The notes beneath the pieces were generated by a model that made no database searches, had not been told where the DNA came from, and saw only the letters and a list, made by a program, of their open reading frames with translations. The position numbers and the translations under genes are program-made. Shown one piece after another: positions 8,817 to 15,991 of a DNA stretch of 64,000 nt; the stretch's first letter is position 1; every line of letters begins with the position of its first letter. The stretch comes from Nanobdellati archaeon (lineage in GTDB: Archaea > B1Sed10-29 > JAGVWA01): the NCBI GenBank assembly GCA_018304505.1, contig JAGVWA010000001.1, forward strand, positions 1 through 64,000. Reading direction: 5' to 3'.

Positions 8817-8880
8817 TGGCAATGAGGATACCGTCCCGGACTGATTTGGACACATGAAGAACGGAGTAACTACTGAGCCA
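8817..8880 (+). ncRNA. C/D-box guide sRNA (predicted)
   Basis: All parts of an archaeal C/D sRNA are present in order. A terminal stem is formed by TGGC (8817-8820) and GCCA (8877-8880). Box C is ATGAGGA (8822-8828), followed by a 12-nt guide (8829-8840) and box D' CTGA (8841-8844). After a 9-nt spacer come box C' ATGAAGA (8854-8860), a second 12-nt guide (8861-8872) and box D CTGA (8873-8876). Total length (64 nt) and both 12-nt guide lengths are typical. Boxes C and C' each differ from RUGAUGA at one position. By the D+5 rule the guides would direct 2'-O-methylation of the fifth base of targets UCCGGGACGGUA and UAGUUACUCCGU. The targets were not identified, as rRNA is not in the window. Confidence 0.75.
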
Positions 8881-8920
8881 CTGACATTAACTTGTTATCC
8901 CAACTATGCTCTGTGGTCAA

Positions 8921-9877
8921 ATGGAAAAGAAAGACCTGAAACCAATAAACGACATCAAACTAAACAAGGGCACAACCCAAGACGACATGGTACGGCAAAT
9001 GCGCGACTCTGGAGGCTTTGTTGCCAAAAAACTCGGCATTGGAGTTGACATTCTCCAAGACATGGTTTCTGATTCTGACATGCGCGTCATCCTAAGCTTC
9101 CCAGCAGCGATCATTTCTACCGGCTGCCGCGGAATAATTAAAGACTTAGTGAAGAACAAGCTTGTCGACGCCGTAATAACAACATGCGGCACGCTAGACC
9201 ATGACCTCGCCCGCGTGTGGCGCGACTACTACCACGGCGCATTTGAAATGGATGACAAAAAACTCCATCAAGAAAACATCAACCGCGAAGGCAACATATT
9301 AATTCCAAACGAATCGTATGGGGAAATTCTTGAGCAAAAAATGCAGCCGCTGCTATTGAAGTGGTACAATGACGGAGACCGCGACATGGCGCCGCATGAG
9401 CTTGTTTGGAAATTCGGCGAAGCACTGGAAAACGAAGAAAACCGAGAAGAGTCGATCACGTACTGGGCTTGGAAGAACCAAATACCAGTGTTCATTCCGG
9501 GCCCGACAGACGGAGCCTGGGGGTGGCAAATGTGGTACTTCTACCAGCAGGGCCACAAGGACTTCAACTTAAACTTAATGAAAGAAGCCGATGCTGTTTC
9601 TGATTTTGTGCACTCCTCTAAACGGCTTGGCGCACTGATGCTGGGCGGCGGAATCAGCAAGCACCACACCATCTGGTGGAGCCAGTTCAAGGAAGGGCTT
9701 GACAAGGCAGTGTACATTACAACTGCGCCGGAGTGGGACGGATCGCTCTCGGGCGCACGCTTGCGAGAAGCCGTCAGCTGGGGCAAAGTAAAAGAAGACG
9801 CCGACTACGTGACGATTGAAGGCGACGCCACTGTGCTTTTGCCCCTAATGATTGCCTCATTGTATCAGAGGTTGTGA
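8921..9877 (+). CDS. dys: Deoxyhypusine synthase
   Basis: This enzyme uses NAD and spermidine to add an aminobutyl group to a lysine of archaeal initiation factor 5A, the first step of hypusine formation. The protein is 318 residues from ATG 8921, the normal family length. The active-site segment GGGISKHH carries the enzyme-intermediate lysine (K247), and the NAD-binding and substrate regions VDAVITTCGTLDHDL and PGPTDGAWGWQMW are well conserved. An upstream in-frame ATG at 8906 is less likely. The gene begins 40 nt after the predicted C/D sRNA and may share its promoter. Confidence 0.95.
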   Translation: MEKKDLKPINDIKLNKGTTQDDMVRQMRDSGGFVAKKLGIGVDILQDMVSDSDMRVILSFPAAIISTGCRGIIKDLVKNKLVDAVITTCGTLDHDLARVWRDYYHGAFEMDDKKLHQENINREGNILIPNESYGEILEQKMQPLLLKWYNDGDRDMAPHELVWKFGEALENEENREESITYWAWKNQIPVFIPGPTDGAWGWQMWYFYQQGHKDFNLNLMKEADAVSDFVHSSKRLGALMLGGGISKHHTIWWSQFKEGLDKAVYITTAPEWDGSLSGARLREAVSWGKVKEDADYVTIEGDATVLLPLMIASLYQRL

Positions 9878-9965
9878 TTTTCGGTATATGGGCACGCGCA
9901 GGATCAGCAGACGACTACATGCTGTGATAGAAATAATTGGGCATGGCAAAACCGTTTTATATCAT

Positions 9966-9983
9966 GTAGTACATATGTACTAC
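9966..9983. promoter_or_regulatory. Perfect 18-bp palindrome, likely operator
   Basis: GTAGTACATATGTACTAC is a perfect dyad overlapping the start codon and predicted transcription start of the ribbon-helix-helix gene, just after a TATA-like TTTTATAT (9955-9962). Ribbon-helix-helix regulators bind such dyads as paired dimers, so self-repression is the natural reading (inference). Confidence 0.65.
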
Positions 9984-10217
9984 GGTGATTTTACGGCAAC
10001 AGTGCAAGTTAGGCTGACTGCTGATCTTGAAAAACTCATAAGTGCAGCTGTAAAAAAAGGATTTTATGCGAACAAGTCAGAATTCATAAGAGACGCAATA
10101 CGCGCGAGGTTTGAACCTGAACTTAGAGACGAGGTGCTTGCTGAACTCGCCAAGCGATCCAAGTCAAAGAAATTCGTTAGTCATGAAGCAATTATGCAAG
10201 AGTTCGGATTGGCATGA
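9975..10217 (+). CDS. Ribbon-helix-helix (CopG-type) regulator or antitoxin
   Basis: An 80-residue DNA-binding protein. The N-terminal strand TVQVRLTADLEKLI is followed by two helices joined by the loop KKGFYANKSEFIRDAI, the classic ribbon-helix-helix pattern with the NKSEFIR turn, and then a basic C-terminal region. ATG 9975 lies inside a perfect palindrome; a GTG at 10002, directly before the DNA-binding strand, is an alternative start. The stop codon overlaps the next small gene as ATGA, an arrangement typical of antitoxin-toxin pairs or autoregulated operons. Autoregulation through the palindrome is likely. Confidence 0.8.
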   Translation: MYYGDFTATVQVRLTADLEKLISAAVKKGFYANKSEFIRDAIRARFEPELRDEVLAELAKRSKSKKFVSHEAIMQEFGLA

Positions 10218-10354
10218 CATTCACCATAGCATGGGACTACCGGGCTTTGATCGAAATAAAACTGATCGAAAAAGAAGTAAAGGTGCAGATGATTTCTCAC
10301 AGAAAAAACATTTACAAGCGACTGGTACACATGGTGCAATCGAGGAAAAAATGA
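10214..10354 (+). CDS. 46-residue protein coupled to the RHH gene
   Basis: The ATG overlaps the stop of the ribbon-helix-helix gene (ATGA), so translation is probably coupled. The product starts MTFTIAWDYRALIEIKLI and ends in a very basic helix (SRKK). Its position is that of a toxin downstream of an antitoxin, but at 46 residues it is shorter than RelE, VapC or MazF proteins and no active-site motif can be matched. It could be a shortened toxin, a co-regulator or a decayed gene. Confidence 0.45.
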   Translation: MTFTIAWDYRALIEIKLIEKEVKVQMISHRKNIYKRLVHMVQSRKK

Positions 10355-10376
10355 GCTGCTGTGCCCCTAATCGCTT

Positions 10377-10790
10377 TTAGTGGCCCTTCTTCTTGTCGCC
10401 GTAAGTCTGATCTTCGAGAAGGATTGCGTTTACGACTCCATGCTGGCCCGGCCTGCTGGTGATCCTGGCTTTGCCCGCCTCGGTGTCAATTATGGCGCCT
10501 TTTGTGAGGATGTTTCGCCGTGCCAGATTCACATTAGCCTTGTTCTCGATCTCGGTCTTTATCTTGGCCTTCTTGTAGGCCTTTGTTTTTGGATCTAAAA
10601 CATTGGCTTCGTCAGCGTGTTTCAGCTTTATCGTCATAGCCCCACCTTTCTGTTTCTTCGTAACCTTGCTGGTCTTTCCAATAGTGGTATTCGTCGGTAA
10701 ACTGCCCATTTCGTACTTTTTCTTCTCACGAATGTAGCGCTTTCTTCCGCCTGTTGGTTTTCTTAAATCGTGCCTGTGCGTAACTGCCAT
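10377..10790 (-). CDS. rps8e: Ribosomal protein S8e
   Basis: A 137-residue basic protein of the archaeal/eukaryal S8e family in the small ribosomal subunit. The N-terminus (AVTHRHDLRKPTGGRKR) is the family signature, and the C-terminal GKARITSRPGQHGVVNAILL matches the conserved beta-barrel end. Length is normal for archaea. It converges with the 46-residue gene and is divergent from Cgi121. The shared upstream region holds a TTTTTAAA box readable in either direction (10830-10837). Confidence 0.95.
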   Translation of the reverse strand: MAVTHRHDLRKPTGGRKRYIREKKKYEMGSLPTNTTIGKTSKVTKKQKGGAMTIKLKHADEANVLDPKTKAYKKAKIKTEIENKANVNLARRNILTKGAIIDTEAGKARITSRPGQHGVVNAILLEDQTYGDKKKGH

Positions 10791-10861
10791 GCATGCTCAC
10801 CAATATAGGAATATTTTGTGCTTGGCTGGGTTTAAAAAGCTTTGCGTATATATACCCTGAA

Positions 10862-11293
10862 ATGCACAATAAGCAAATGCTCATTCAACACGTGGCCTTT
10901 GAAGAAACACCAAGTCAGGTGGCAATCCGCGGGTTTCTAGAAAAACACCCTAAAACCCAGGTAGCCAACGCCACCTTAGTGTTTGGGGAAAAGCACGCGC
11001 AGCACGCCATTATTGAGACAAGGCGCGCGTTTGCGGAGAAACGAAACATCTCTAAAACAGAGGAAATGGAATTCCTCTTACGACTAATGGGCGTCAGGCA
11101 AATCAACAAGGCCCTAGAAGCCGCTCTTCCAAACCACGAGGCGGTGTTCATCTCGTGGAGCGAGAACGCGAAAGAAAGCTATGATGATTTTCTCGCGCAA
11201 TTCGGGGCAAAGCACGCCGAGGCAAAGGCGCATACACAAGACGAAGTGCTCGACGCCATTGAGCAAACAAGCACCTTCTGGCTAAACAACTAA
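10862..11293 (+). CDS. cgi121: KEOPS complex subunit Cgi121
   Basis: Cgi121 binds Bud32 and tRNA in the KEOPS complex, which makes the universal t6A modification at position 37 of ANN-decoding tRNAs. The 143-residue protein shows the conserved pattern HAIIETRRAFAEKRNISKT (central helix) and EFLLRLMGVRQINKALE (the LxxLxGxRQIxxAL helix). Upstream codons run to 10793, but ATG 10862 lies 25 bp after the GTTTAAAA box, supporting a leaderless start. Its 3' end overlaps the convergent nuclease gene by 12 nt. The other KEOPS genes are not in the window. Confidence 0.85.
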   Translation: MHNKQMLIQHVAFEETPSQVAIRGFLEKHPKTQVANATLVFGEKHAQHAIIETRRAFAEKRNISKTEEMEFLLRLMGVRQINKALEAALPNHEAVFISWSENAKESYDDFLAQFGAKHAEAKAHTQDEVLDAIEQTSTFWLNN

Positions 11294-12001
11294 CAGCTGC
11301 TGCTTGTAATGCTCAAGCATGGCCTCGATTTCATTTTTCAAATACTTAACAGGGTAAGCCTTGCACTCGCTGCTGGATTTAGGCAGGTGTACGATAACCA
11401 AGTCATTGATTTCCAACCCCGGAATTCTGCTCTGCAAGAGCTTGGCGTATAACGATAACTGCAACGCGTACTGCGTGTAATTATTCGCGCTCAAATATTC
11501 AATAGGCGGCTTTGCATAATTCCCCCTGCCATTCGACATGTCAATCGATTTACTAGTCTTCCAGTCATATACACTAATGTTATTGCCATCCTTGACGATT
11601 AGGTCTGCGGTCCCCGCAACGCCAAAATCAACGTTAAACATTTGCACTTCAGGATGTAATTCATAACTTCTTAGCGGCTCCAGGAATTCCTTGATGGCAC
11701 CCTCGTGGGATTTTTCAATATCATCACAACCCTCATAACTTGGGTCTTTGACAATGTTCTCCGCCAGCGCATGGATCTTATGGCCATAACTGGTAGCGAA
11801 ATTCTTGTTTTGCTGCCACATGTCAAGCACCTGGGCCTTTGTCCAGCCCATCTGCTGCGCCTTGAATTCGGCCCAGTACTCTTCTTCAAAACCCGGAAAG
11901 AAAGAGTGGATAAACGTGGTCGTTGAAATCAGGGCCTTGCCGTTGTACGTGTACTCGTGCTTCTCCTCGTCAAACTCCAAGCCCTGCGACAAGAACATCA
12001 T
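11282..12001 (-). CDS. PD-(D/E)XK (RecB/Cas4-like) nuclease
   Basis: A 239-residue single-domain nuclease. The family motifs occur in order: GHKIHALAE (GxxxH-type motif I), HPEVQMF, then GTADLIV with the first acid, VYDWKTSK (the D-x-K catalytic core), and QYALQLSLYAKLL (the Q-x3-Y helix typical of RecB/Cas4-type nucleases). It lacks the four cysteines of Cas4 Fe-S enzymes, and no CRISPR locus is present, so a repair or processing role is more likely. GTG 12022 is an alternative start. It is convergent with Cgi121 and has no operon partner. Confidence 0.82.
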   Translation of the reverse strand: MMFLSQGLEFDEEKHEYTYNGKALISTTTFIHSFFPGFEEEYWAEFKAQQMGWTKAQVLDMWQQNKNFATSYGHKIHALAENIVKDPSYEGCDDIEKSHEGAIKEFLEPLRSYELHPEVQMFNVDFGVAGTADLIVKDGNNISVYDWKTSKSIDMSNGRGNYAKPPIEYLSANNYTQYALQLSLYAKLLQSRIPGLEINDLVIVHLPKSSSECKAYPVKYLKNEIEAMLEHYKQQLLVV

Positions 12002-12072
12002 ATATGTATTGGATGGGAACACGTACTAAAAGCTAACTATTTTTGGGTTGCAACAAAAATAAACCGAAGAAC

Positions 12073-12103
12073 GAGTTAACGAGTTGCAACTAGAAACCAC
12101 CAG
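12073..12103 (+). promoter_or_regulatory. PIN-locus upstream element, copy A
   Basis: A 31-bp block ending in AACTAGAAACCACCAG; 26 of 31 positions match the block at 26989-27019. It ends 47 bp before the start codon of the PIN gene, upstream of a TATA-like ACATATAAC (12119-12127). Copies precede two other PIN loci at the same distance, so it is probably an operator or activator site. Confidence 0.65.
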
Positions 12104-12150
12104 ACCGCATCGCAAAAAACATATAACTTACATTGTTTACAATACTATAC

Positions 12151-12561
12151 ATGGCGCGGTTGTACATCGACACAAACGTTCTTGTTTATGCCATAGAAGA
12201 CAGCAAAAACATTTATGGCCAAGACATCGGGAGTTCTTCATCAAAACTGTTTTGGGAAGCTGCATCTTGTAAGCATCAAGTGATTATCTCCGATTGGACG
12301 CTGAATGAATTTAGGCGAATAAGACAAGCTGAAGACCTAAAAATGCTGTACTCTATTGCAAAAAAGAAAATAATCCCCATATCATTTGCAAGAGAAGACA
12401 TTGCTCTGGCTAAACAAGAAAATCCTCATCATTTTCAAGATGAGCTTCACGGAATCCTCGCCGTACGAGCCGGTGCCGATTATATAATTACTCGAAACAC
12501 AATTGATTTCGATAAATTCAAGAACCAGATTAAGGTAGTCAGGCCAGAAGACTTATTCTAG
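12151..12561 (+). CDS. PIN-domain ribonuclease (VapC-like), locus A
   Basis: A 136-residue PIN domain, probably a metal-dependent ribonuclease. Conserved acids are visible in order: YIDTN (D7), TLNEF (Glu), FQDELHG (Asp) and ITRNTIDF (Asp). ATG 12151 lies at the TATA spacing and aligns with the start of the paralogue at 27066. No antitoxin gene lies upstream. Instead a small acidic gene on the opposite strand overlaps the last 9 bp. It shares the motifs VISDW-L-E, QDxLH and ITRN with the locus B protein, so the two are distant paralogues under a common upstream element. Confidence 0.85.
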   Translation: MARLYIDTNVLVYAIEDSKNIYGQDIGSSSSKLFWEAASCKHQVIISDWTLNEFRRIRQAEDLKMLYSIAKKKIIPISFAREDIALAKQENPHHFQDELHGILAVRAGADYIITRNTIDFDKFKNQIKVVRPEDLF

Positions 12562-12774
12562 ACCCACCCTTCGTCTTAACTCCTTTTGTAAAGCTTCCAA
12601 CCCATCTTCTCGCTCAATTCTATCAAGCTCTTCGTTCTGCTTTCGAAGTTCTTCTGGATCAGGAGCTCGCTGCAAATTCTCTAACGCAGCCTTGATTTTC
12701 CAATACAATGGATCATCAGGCTCGTCAACGACACTCAATGGAATTACAACCGATTCCTGTTTTGTATGCCCCAT
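12553..12774 (-). CDS. Small acidic helical protein convergent with PIN A
   Basis: A 73-residue, Glu/Arg-rich, probably helical protein (ENLQRAPDPEELRKQNEELDR and a similar C-terminus). No family is recognised. A TTTAAATA box about 25-30 bp upstream on the minus strand supports independent leaderless expression. The 3' end overlaps that of the PIN gene by 9 bp. It could be an antitoxin in an unusual tail-to-tail arrangement or an unrelated neighbour; locus B also has a convergent small gene, but the two are not similar in sequence. Confidence 0.6.
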   Translation of the reverse strand: MGHTKQESVVIPLSVVDEPDDPLYWKIKAALENLQRAPDPEELRKQNEELDRIEREDGLEALQKELRRRVGLE

Positions 12775-12928
12775 ACCTATTATTTACACAAACAGGTATT
12801 TAAAACACAACGCAATAAGTGAAAATACCCGTCTCATTCAATCGGCTATAATCCATAGCAGCAATGTATAAGTACCATGCCGTGCAGAACTAATGCCAAG
12901 AACTAACATAACGCTTACTTTCGAAAAA

Positions 12929-12936
12929 AGGAGGAT
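12929..12936 (+). promoter_or_regulatory. Shine-Dalgarno site of sod
   Basis: AAGGAGGA, 7 nt before ATG 12944. It fixes the start and implies a leader of about 50 nt from the TATA-like TGTATAAG near 12865, unlike the many leaderless genes in the window. Confidence 0.7.
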
Positions 12937-12943
12937 GAACAAA

Positions 12944-13543
12944 ATGGAACTGACTGTTAAACCACTAAAATACAAGGAACTGCCGGGCTTGTCAGAAAAA
13001 CAACTAAGTGAACATCACGACAAACTCTACGCGGGCTACGTAAACAAAACCAATGAAATTAGGAAGAAGCTCGAAACAGCAGACCGGGGCACTGCAAATG
13101 GAACATACAGCGACTTCAGAGAACTAAAAGTTGAAGAAACTTTTGCCCTTAATGGAGTGAAACTGCACGAGAACTACTTCGACAACATGGGTGGAAACGG
13201 AACACTTGATGGCACTATCGCAGACTGGATCGCTGCAGACTTCGGCTCATTCGAGAACTGGAAAGCCGATTTCGAAGCCTGTGGAAAAAGCGCGCGCGGC
13301 TGGGTCGTGCTGGCGTTCGACCTTGACTCTGGAAAACTATTCAACGTCCTTTGTGATTTGCACAACATCGGCGGGGTATGGAACACAATCCCCTTATTGG
13401 TAATGGACGTTTACGAGCACGCGTACTTCATAGACTACGCCACGGCGAGGCCAAAGTACATCGAGGCGTTCTTCAAAACAATTGATTACGCAGAAGTGAA
13501 CGCGCGCATCGAGAAACTAAACCTGGCACAGTACAGGCAATAG
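12944..13543 (+). CDS. sod: Superoxide dismutase (Fe/Mn family)
   Basis: Converts superoxide to oxygen and hydrogen peroxide in the cytoplasm. The 199-residue protein has the four metal ligands: H24 in EHHDKLYAGYVN, H75 in KLHENYF, D155 and H159 in DVYEHAYF. The usual DVWEHAYY motif reads DVYEHAYF here, an unusual W-to-Y change beside the metal. A strong Shine-Dalgarno AAGGAGGA (12929-12936) is 7 nt before ATG 12944, so this start is preferred over the upstream in-frame ATG 12893. The metal (Fe or Mn) cannot be read from sequence. Confidence 0.93.
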   Translation: MELTVKPLKYKELPGLSEKQLSEHHDKLYAGYVNKTNEIRKKLETADRGTANGTYSDFRELKVEETFALNGVKLHENYFDNMGGNGTLDGTIADWIAADFGSFENWKADFEACGKSARGWVVLAFDLDSGKLFNVLCDLHNIGGVWNTIPLLVMDVYEHAYFIDYATARPKYIEAFFKTIDYAEVNARIEKLNLAQYRQ

Positions 13544-13567
13544 TTTGGGCAATAGCTTACCCGTGCC

Positions 13568-13590
13568 TTTTTTTTCTTTAACCTTTTTTT
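13568..13590 (+). terminator. Double oligo-T terminator after sod
   Basis: Runs of 8 T (13568-13575) and 7 T (13584-13590) lie 25-47 nt after the sod stop codon, as in archaeal intrinsic terminators. Confidence 0.65.
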
Positions 13591-13603
13591 AATTAGACAA
13601 AAC

Positions 13604-13612
13604 TATTTATAT
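13604..13612 (+). promoter_or_regulatory. TATA box for the Zn-protein operon
   Basis: TATTTATAT about 25 bp before ATG 13633; it should give a leaderless transcript of the cluster 13633-15309. Confidence 0.55.
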
Positions 13613-13632
13613 GTGTGCATTGTTGATTAACA

Positions 13633-13773
13633 ATGGCAAAAAAAGAAGACAGCTGTTTCAAATGCGGCAAGCTCATAACAAAAAAGGGCTTTACAAAAGA
13701 CGCGTTAAAATTTTGCTCCCCTGAGTGCATTGAGAAGTACGAGAAAGACCCAAAGGTATGTGAGTTCTGTTAA
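13633..13773 (+). CDS. Small Cys-rich zinc-binding protein (46 residues)
   Basis: The product has three Cys pairs: CFKC near the start, CSPEC in the middle and CEFC at the very end. The first two form a treble-clef or TRASH-like arrangement able to bind one Zn. The final CEFC, directly at the C-terminus, resembles a redox-active CxxC. TATTTATAT lies 25 bp upstream, and the stop codon is 2 nt before the DsbD-like gene, so the two are one operon. A role in metal or thiol handling with that membrane protein is likely (inference). Confidence 0.7.
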   Translation: MAKKEDSCFKCGKLITKKGFTKDALKFCSPECIEKYEKDPKVCEFC

Positions 13774-13775
13774 GC

Positions 13776-14504
13776 ATGGTGACAACAATAGACCTGCCCC
13801 TAATTATAGGCGCAGCAATAATCGATGGAATCAACCCCTGCGCCTTCGGCGTGCTGATATTCATGATAGGCTACCTGAGCCAGGCCTTCAAGTCATCCAG
13901 CAAAAAGTTCACCCCCTCCCAAATAAACAACAAAATCCTGGTAAACGGAACGATATACATCGCCGCCGTGTTCCTGACTTACCTAGTTGCCGGCCTCATC
14001 CTACTGCCTGTAATCAGAACCATCGGCGCCGCGTCAGTTGTAGCTTACCAAGTCATAGGCGCCATTATTATACTATTCGGCCTGCTGGAAATCAAAGACT
14101 TTTTCTGGTACGGCAAGGGCCCCAGCCTATCAATACTGCCCGGCCAGTCTGCAAGGATACACGCTTACACCGAACGAGTCGGGCAAAGGAAAACCGCAGC
14201 CTTCTTACTTGGGGTATTTGTAGCGCTTGTAGAACTGCCATGCACTGGCGCAGTCTACCTCGGCGTCTTGGCATTAATGAGCTTGAGCGGATTGACGATT
14301 TCAAACCTCACGTTCCTGCTGCTCTACAACGTCATTTTCATAATCCCATTGTTCATTATCCTCGGCGCCTTCTTCAAGGGCTCTAATGTCGAGTGGCTTG
14401 AAGCCTGGAGAAAACGCCACCGGGGCCTGATGAGGCTGTTTATCGGCTCGCTTCTTGTAGGCATGGGAGTGTGGATGTTCATGATTCTGCAAACCGGAGG
14501 TTGA
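13776..14504 (+). CDS. DsbD/CcdA-like transmembrane thiol-reductant carrier
   Basis: A 242-residue protein with six hydrophobic helices. Two Pro-Cys sites are placed as in CcdA/DsbD: INPCAFGVL at the start of helix 1 (C22) and VELPCTGAVY at the start of helix 4. Such proteins pass electrons from cytoplasmic thioredoxin to thiols outside the membrane. The order of helices is the normal one, unlike the copy at 57822-58586. Neighbours are a 46-residue Cys protein and a His/Cys-containing exported protein, which are likely partners. Confidence 0.82.
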   Translation: MVTTIDLPLIIGAAIIDGINPCAFGVLIFMIGYLSQAFKSSSKKFTPSQINNKILVNGTIYIAAVFLTYLVAGLILLPVIRTIGAASVVAYQVIGAIIILFGLLEIKDFFWYGKGPSLSILPGQSARIHAYTERVGQRKTAAFLLGVFVALVELPCTGAVYLGVLALMSLSGLTISNLTFLLLYNVIFIIPLFIILGAFFKGSNVEWLEAWRKRHRGLMRLFIGSLLVGMGVWMFMILQTGG

Positions 14505-14511
14505 TAAAAAA

Positions 14512-15309
14512 ATGAAAAAGGCATTAACACTAGCAGCACTGCTTGCATTGGTTGCAGTATTACTAATTACCCCATTGGCATTGTCGCACGAAGAAGGAGA
14601 CGACACACCGGCTGGCGAGCCGCACATTAACGAAACAGCGAAGCCAGCAGGCCCGGCGATATGCGATTTTGAAAACGGATGCGCCGCTGAAAACGGCAAT
14701 GGGGCAGCAAATGCAACGCTACTTTACTTTAACTATGGCCTTGGAGGAACATGGGCCCTCATTACAACGTTGCTTATTTACTTCGCTTTTACTGGAAAGA
14801 AGAAAAAACCCAACGCCAAGGCCCTGGGAATAAACATCGCCATCGTTTCTATACTCGCAATCCTGGCGTACTTTGGGGGACAGTACGGTGGAGAAAACAT
14901 ACCAGTTGTAGTTTGCGCCGAAGGCACGTGCTACATGACAATGCACATACACTCAGAAATCACTGCACGCGTTTGCGGCGAAGCTTTCGCGTTTGGATTA
15001 GAAACCGGCGAGCTTAACGAGAGCCATACACACAAGGAATCCGGGGTAGTGCACTGGCACGACCGCCTCGAGGTAAATCCAGAAACGCAAGTTCCGTATG
15101 ACTGGGGAACATTGAGGTTGGTGAACTTCTTTGAAAACCTGGGCCTTACTTTCAATAGCACGACGTTTGATGGCTACTCAAACGGCGACGCGTGCCCCGA
15201 TGGTTCCCCCGGCGTCCTGAAAATGACCGTAAACGGGATTCCAAATAGCGAATTCGGCAACTATGTCTGGGCAGACGGCGACGTCATACAAATCGAGTTT
15301 GGGCCGTAA
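14512..15309 (+). CDS. Exported His-rich membrane protein with HIH/HTH motifs
   Basis: A 265-residue protein with a signal peptide, an acidic spacer, two transmembrane helices (about residues 65-87 and 99-123) and a C-terminal extracytoplasmic domain. That domain carries CAEGTCYMTMHIHSEI, then SHTHKESGVVHWHD, so six His residues and one Cys pair are close together. The pattern HxH...HTHxxxGxxHxH suggests a metal site. I have no named family for it. It starts 7 nt after the DsbD-like gene, so the thiol carrier may keep the CAEGTC pair reduced (inference). Confidence 0.65.
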   Translation: MKKALTLAALLALVAVLLITPLALSHEEGDDTPAGEPHINETAKPAGPAICDFENGCAAENGNGAANATLLYFNYGLGGTWALITTLLIYFAFTGKKKKPNAKALGINIAIVSILAILAYFGGQYGGENIPVVVCAEGTCYMTMHIHSEITARVCGEAFAFGLETGELNESHTHKESGVVHWHDRLEVNPETQVPYDWGTLRLVNFFENLGLTFNSTTFDGYSNGDACPDGSPGVLKMTVNGIPNSEFGNYVWADGDVIQIEFGP

Positions 15310-15348
15310 AACAACACAAGGGATAGCAACAGGACTAATGATAACAAC

Positions 15349-15720
15349 ATGAATGATAAGAAGATTGAGAATATGACTGCGGGAATTACTGGGAAACTGA
15401 CAGATAAGAAGTGCGTGCCATGCGAAGGCGGAATTCCCCCGTTGACACGCAAAGAGTTTGAACCAATGCTGGAACAAGTACCCAAATGGGGCGTTACGCA
15501 GGACGAAAAATCAATCAGCAAAGAATTCGAATTCAAAAACTTCAAGCAGGCCATGTTTTTCATCAATGCCGTTGCGTACATTGCGGAACAAGAAGGGCAT
15601 CACCCTGACATCCACTTGCACGGCTGGAACAAAATAAAATTCGAGTTATCAACGCACGCCATCAAGGGGCTCTCGGACAACGATTTTATTCTCGCGGCGA
15701 AGATTGATCATCTCCTATAG
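15349..15720 (+). CDS. phhB: Pterin-4a-carbinolamine dehydratase
   Basis: A 123-residue protein of the PCD/DCoH family, which dehydrates 4a-hydroxy-tetrahydropterins. The active-site motif EGHHPDIHLHGWNKI contains the three conserved His, followed by the typical SxxSTHAIKGLSDNDFILA segment. Residues 1-25 are less conserved, and ATG 15373 is an alternative start. No aromatic amino acid hydroxylase is in the window; archaeal members are often linked to molybdopterin or other pterin metabolism. The 3' end overlaps the next convergent gene by 6 bp. Confidence 0.88.
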   Translation: MNDKKIENMTAGITGKLTDKKCVPCEGGIPPLTRKEFEPMLEQVPKWGVTQDEKSISKEFEFKNFKQAMFFINAVAYIAEQEGHHPDIHLHGWNKIKFELSTHAIKGLSDNDFILAAKIDHLL

Positions 15721-15975
15721 CGTGGGGTTAAGCAAGTCCTGAACCTCATCTACTAATTGGGCTTCTCCTGGCCTGTGAATAAAAAAACGGTCCTCATCAG
15801 ACGTAAAGCCGCACGGGACGTGGACGAACGTTTCTTCCGACGACAAGACTTTCGTGCCTATATTCACCGTTCTTCCATTGACGCGCACCGAGCCCGGAGA
15901 CCTCTGCCAAAAAACGCCTTCATCCCAATATATATCCAACGCTGACTCTTCTGGTAGTTCTATGAGTGTCCACAT
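15715..15975 (-). CDS. MW-family small protein 1
   Basis: An 86-residue protein of no known family that aligns without gaps to its upstream neighbour at 15992-16267. Both begin Met-Trp, have a V-N-G-[KR]-x-V turn near residue 31-36, a TFV strand about 20 residues later and end with a D-E-V helix. Start ATG 15975 is chosen because GAGGTTA lies about 8 nt before it and because it aligns with the paralogue. A longer reading to 16005 would overlap that gene. A small beta-rich domain is likely and the role is unknown. Confidence 0.65.
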   Translation of the reverse strand: MWTLIELPEESALDIYWDEGVFWQRSPGSVRVNGRTVNIGTKVLSSEETFVHVPCGFTSDEDRFFIHRPGEAQLVDEVQDLLNPTL

Positions 15976-15991
15976 GTGTATTCTAACCTCA

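Noticed and set aside
8854-9048. 64-residue open frame starting inside the sRNA
   Set aside because: Its ATG is the C' box of the C/D sRNA, and the frame runs out of phase through the start of deoxyhypusine synthase with no plausible protein character.
11282-12001. RecB-like nuclease as a Cas4 protein
   Set aside because: The four Fe-S cysteines of Cas4 are absent and no cas genes or repeats are nearby.
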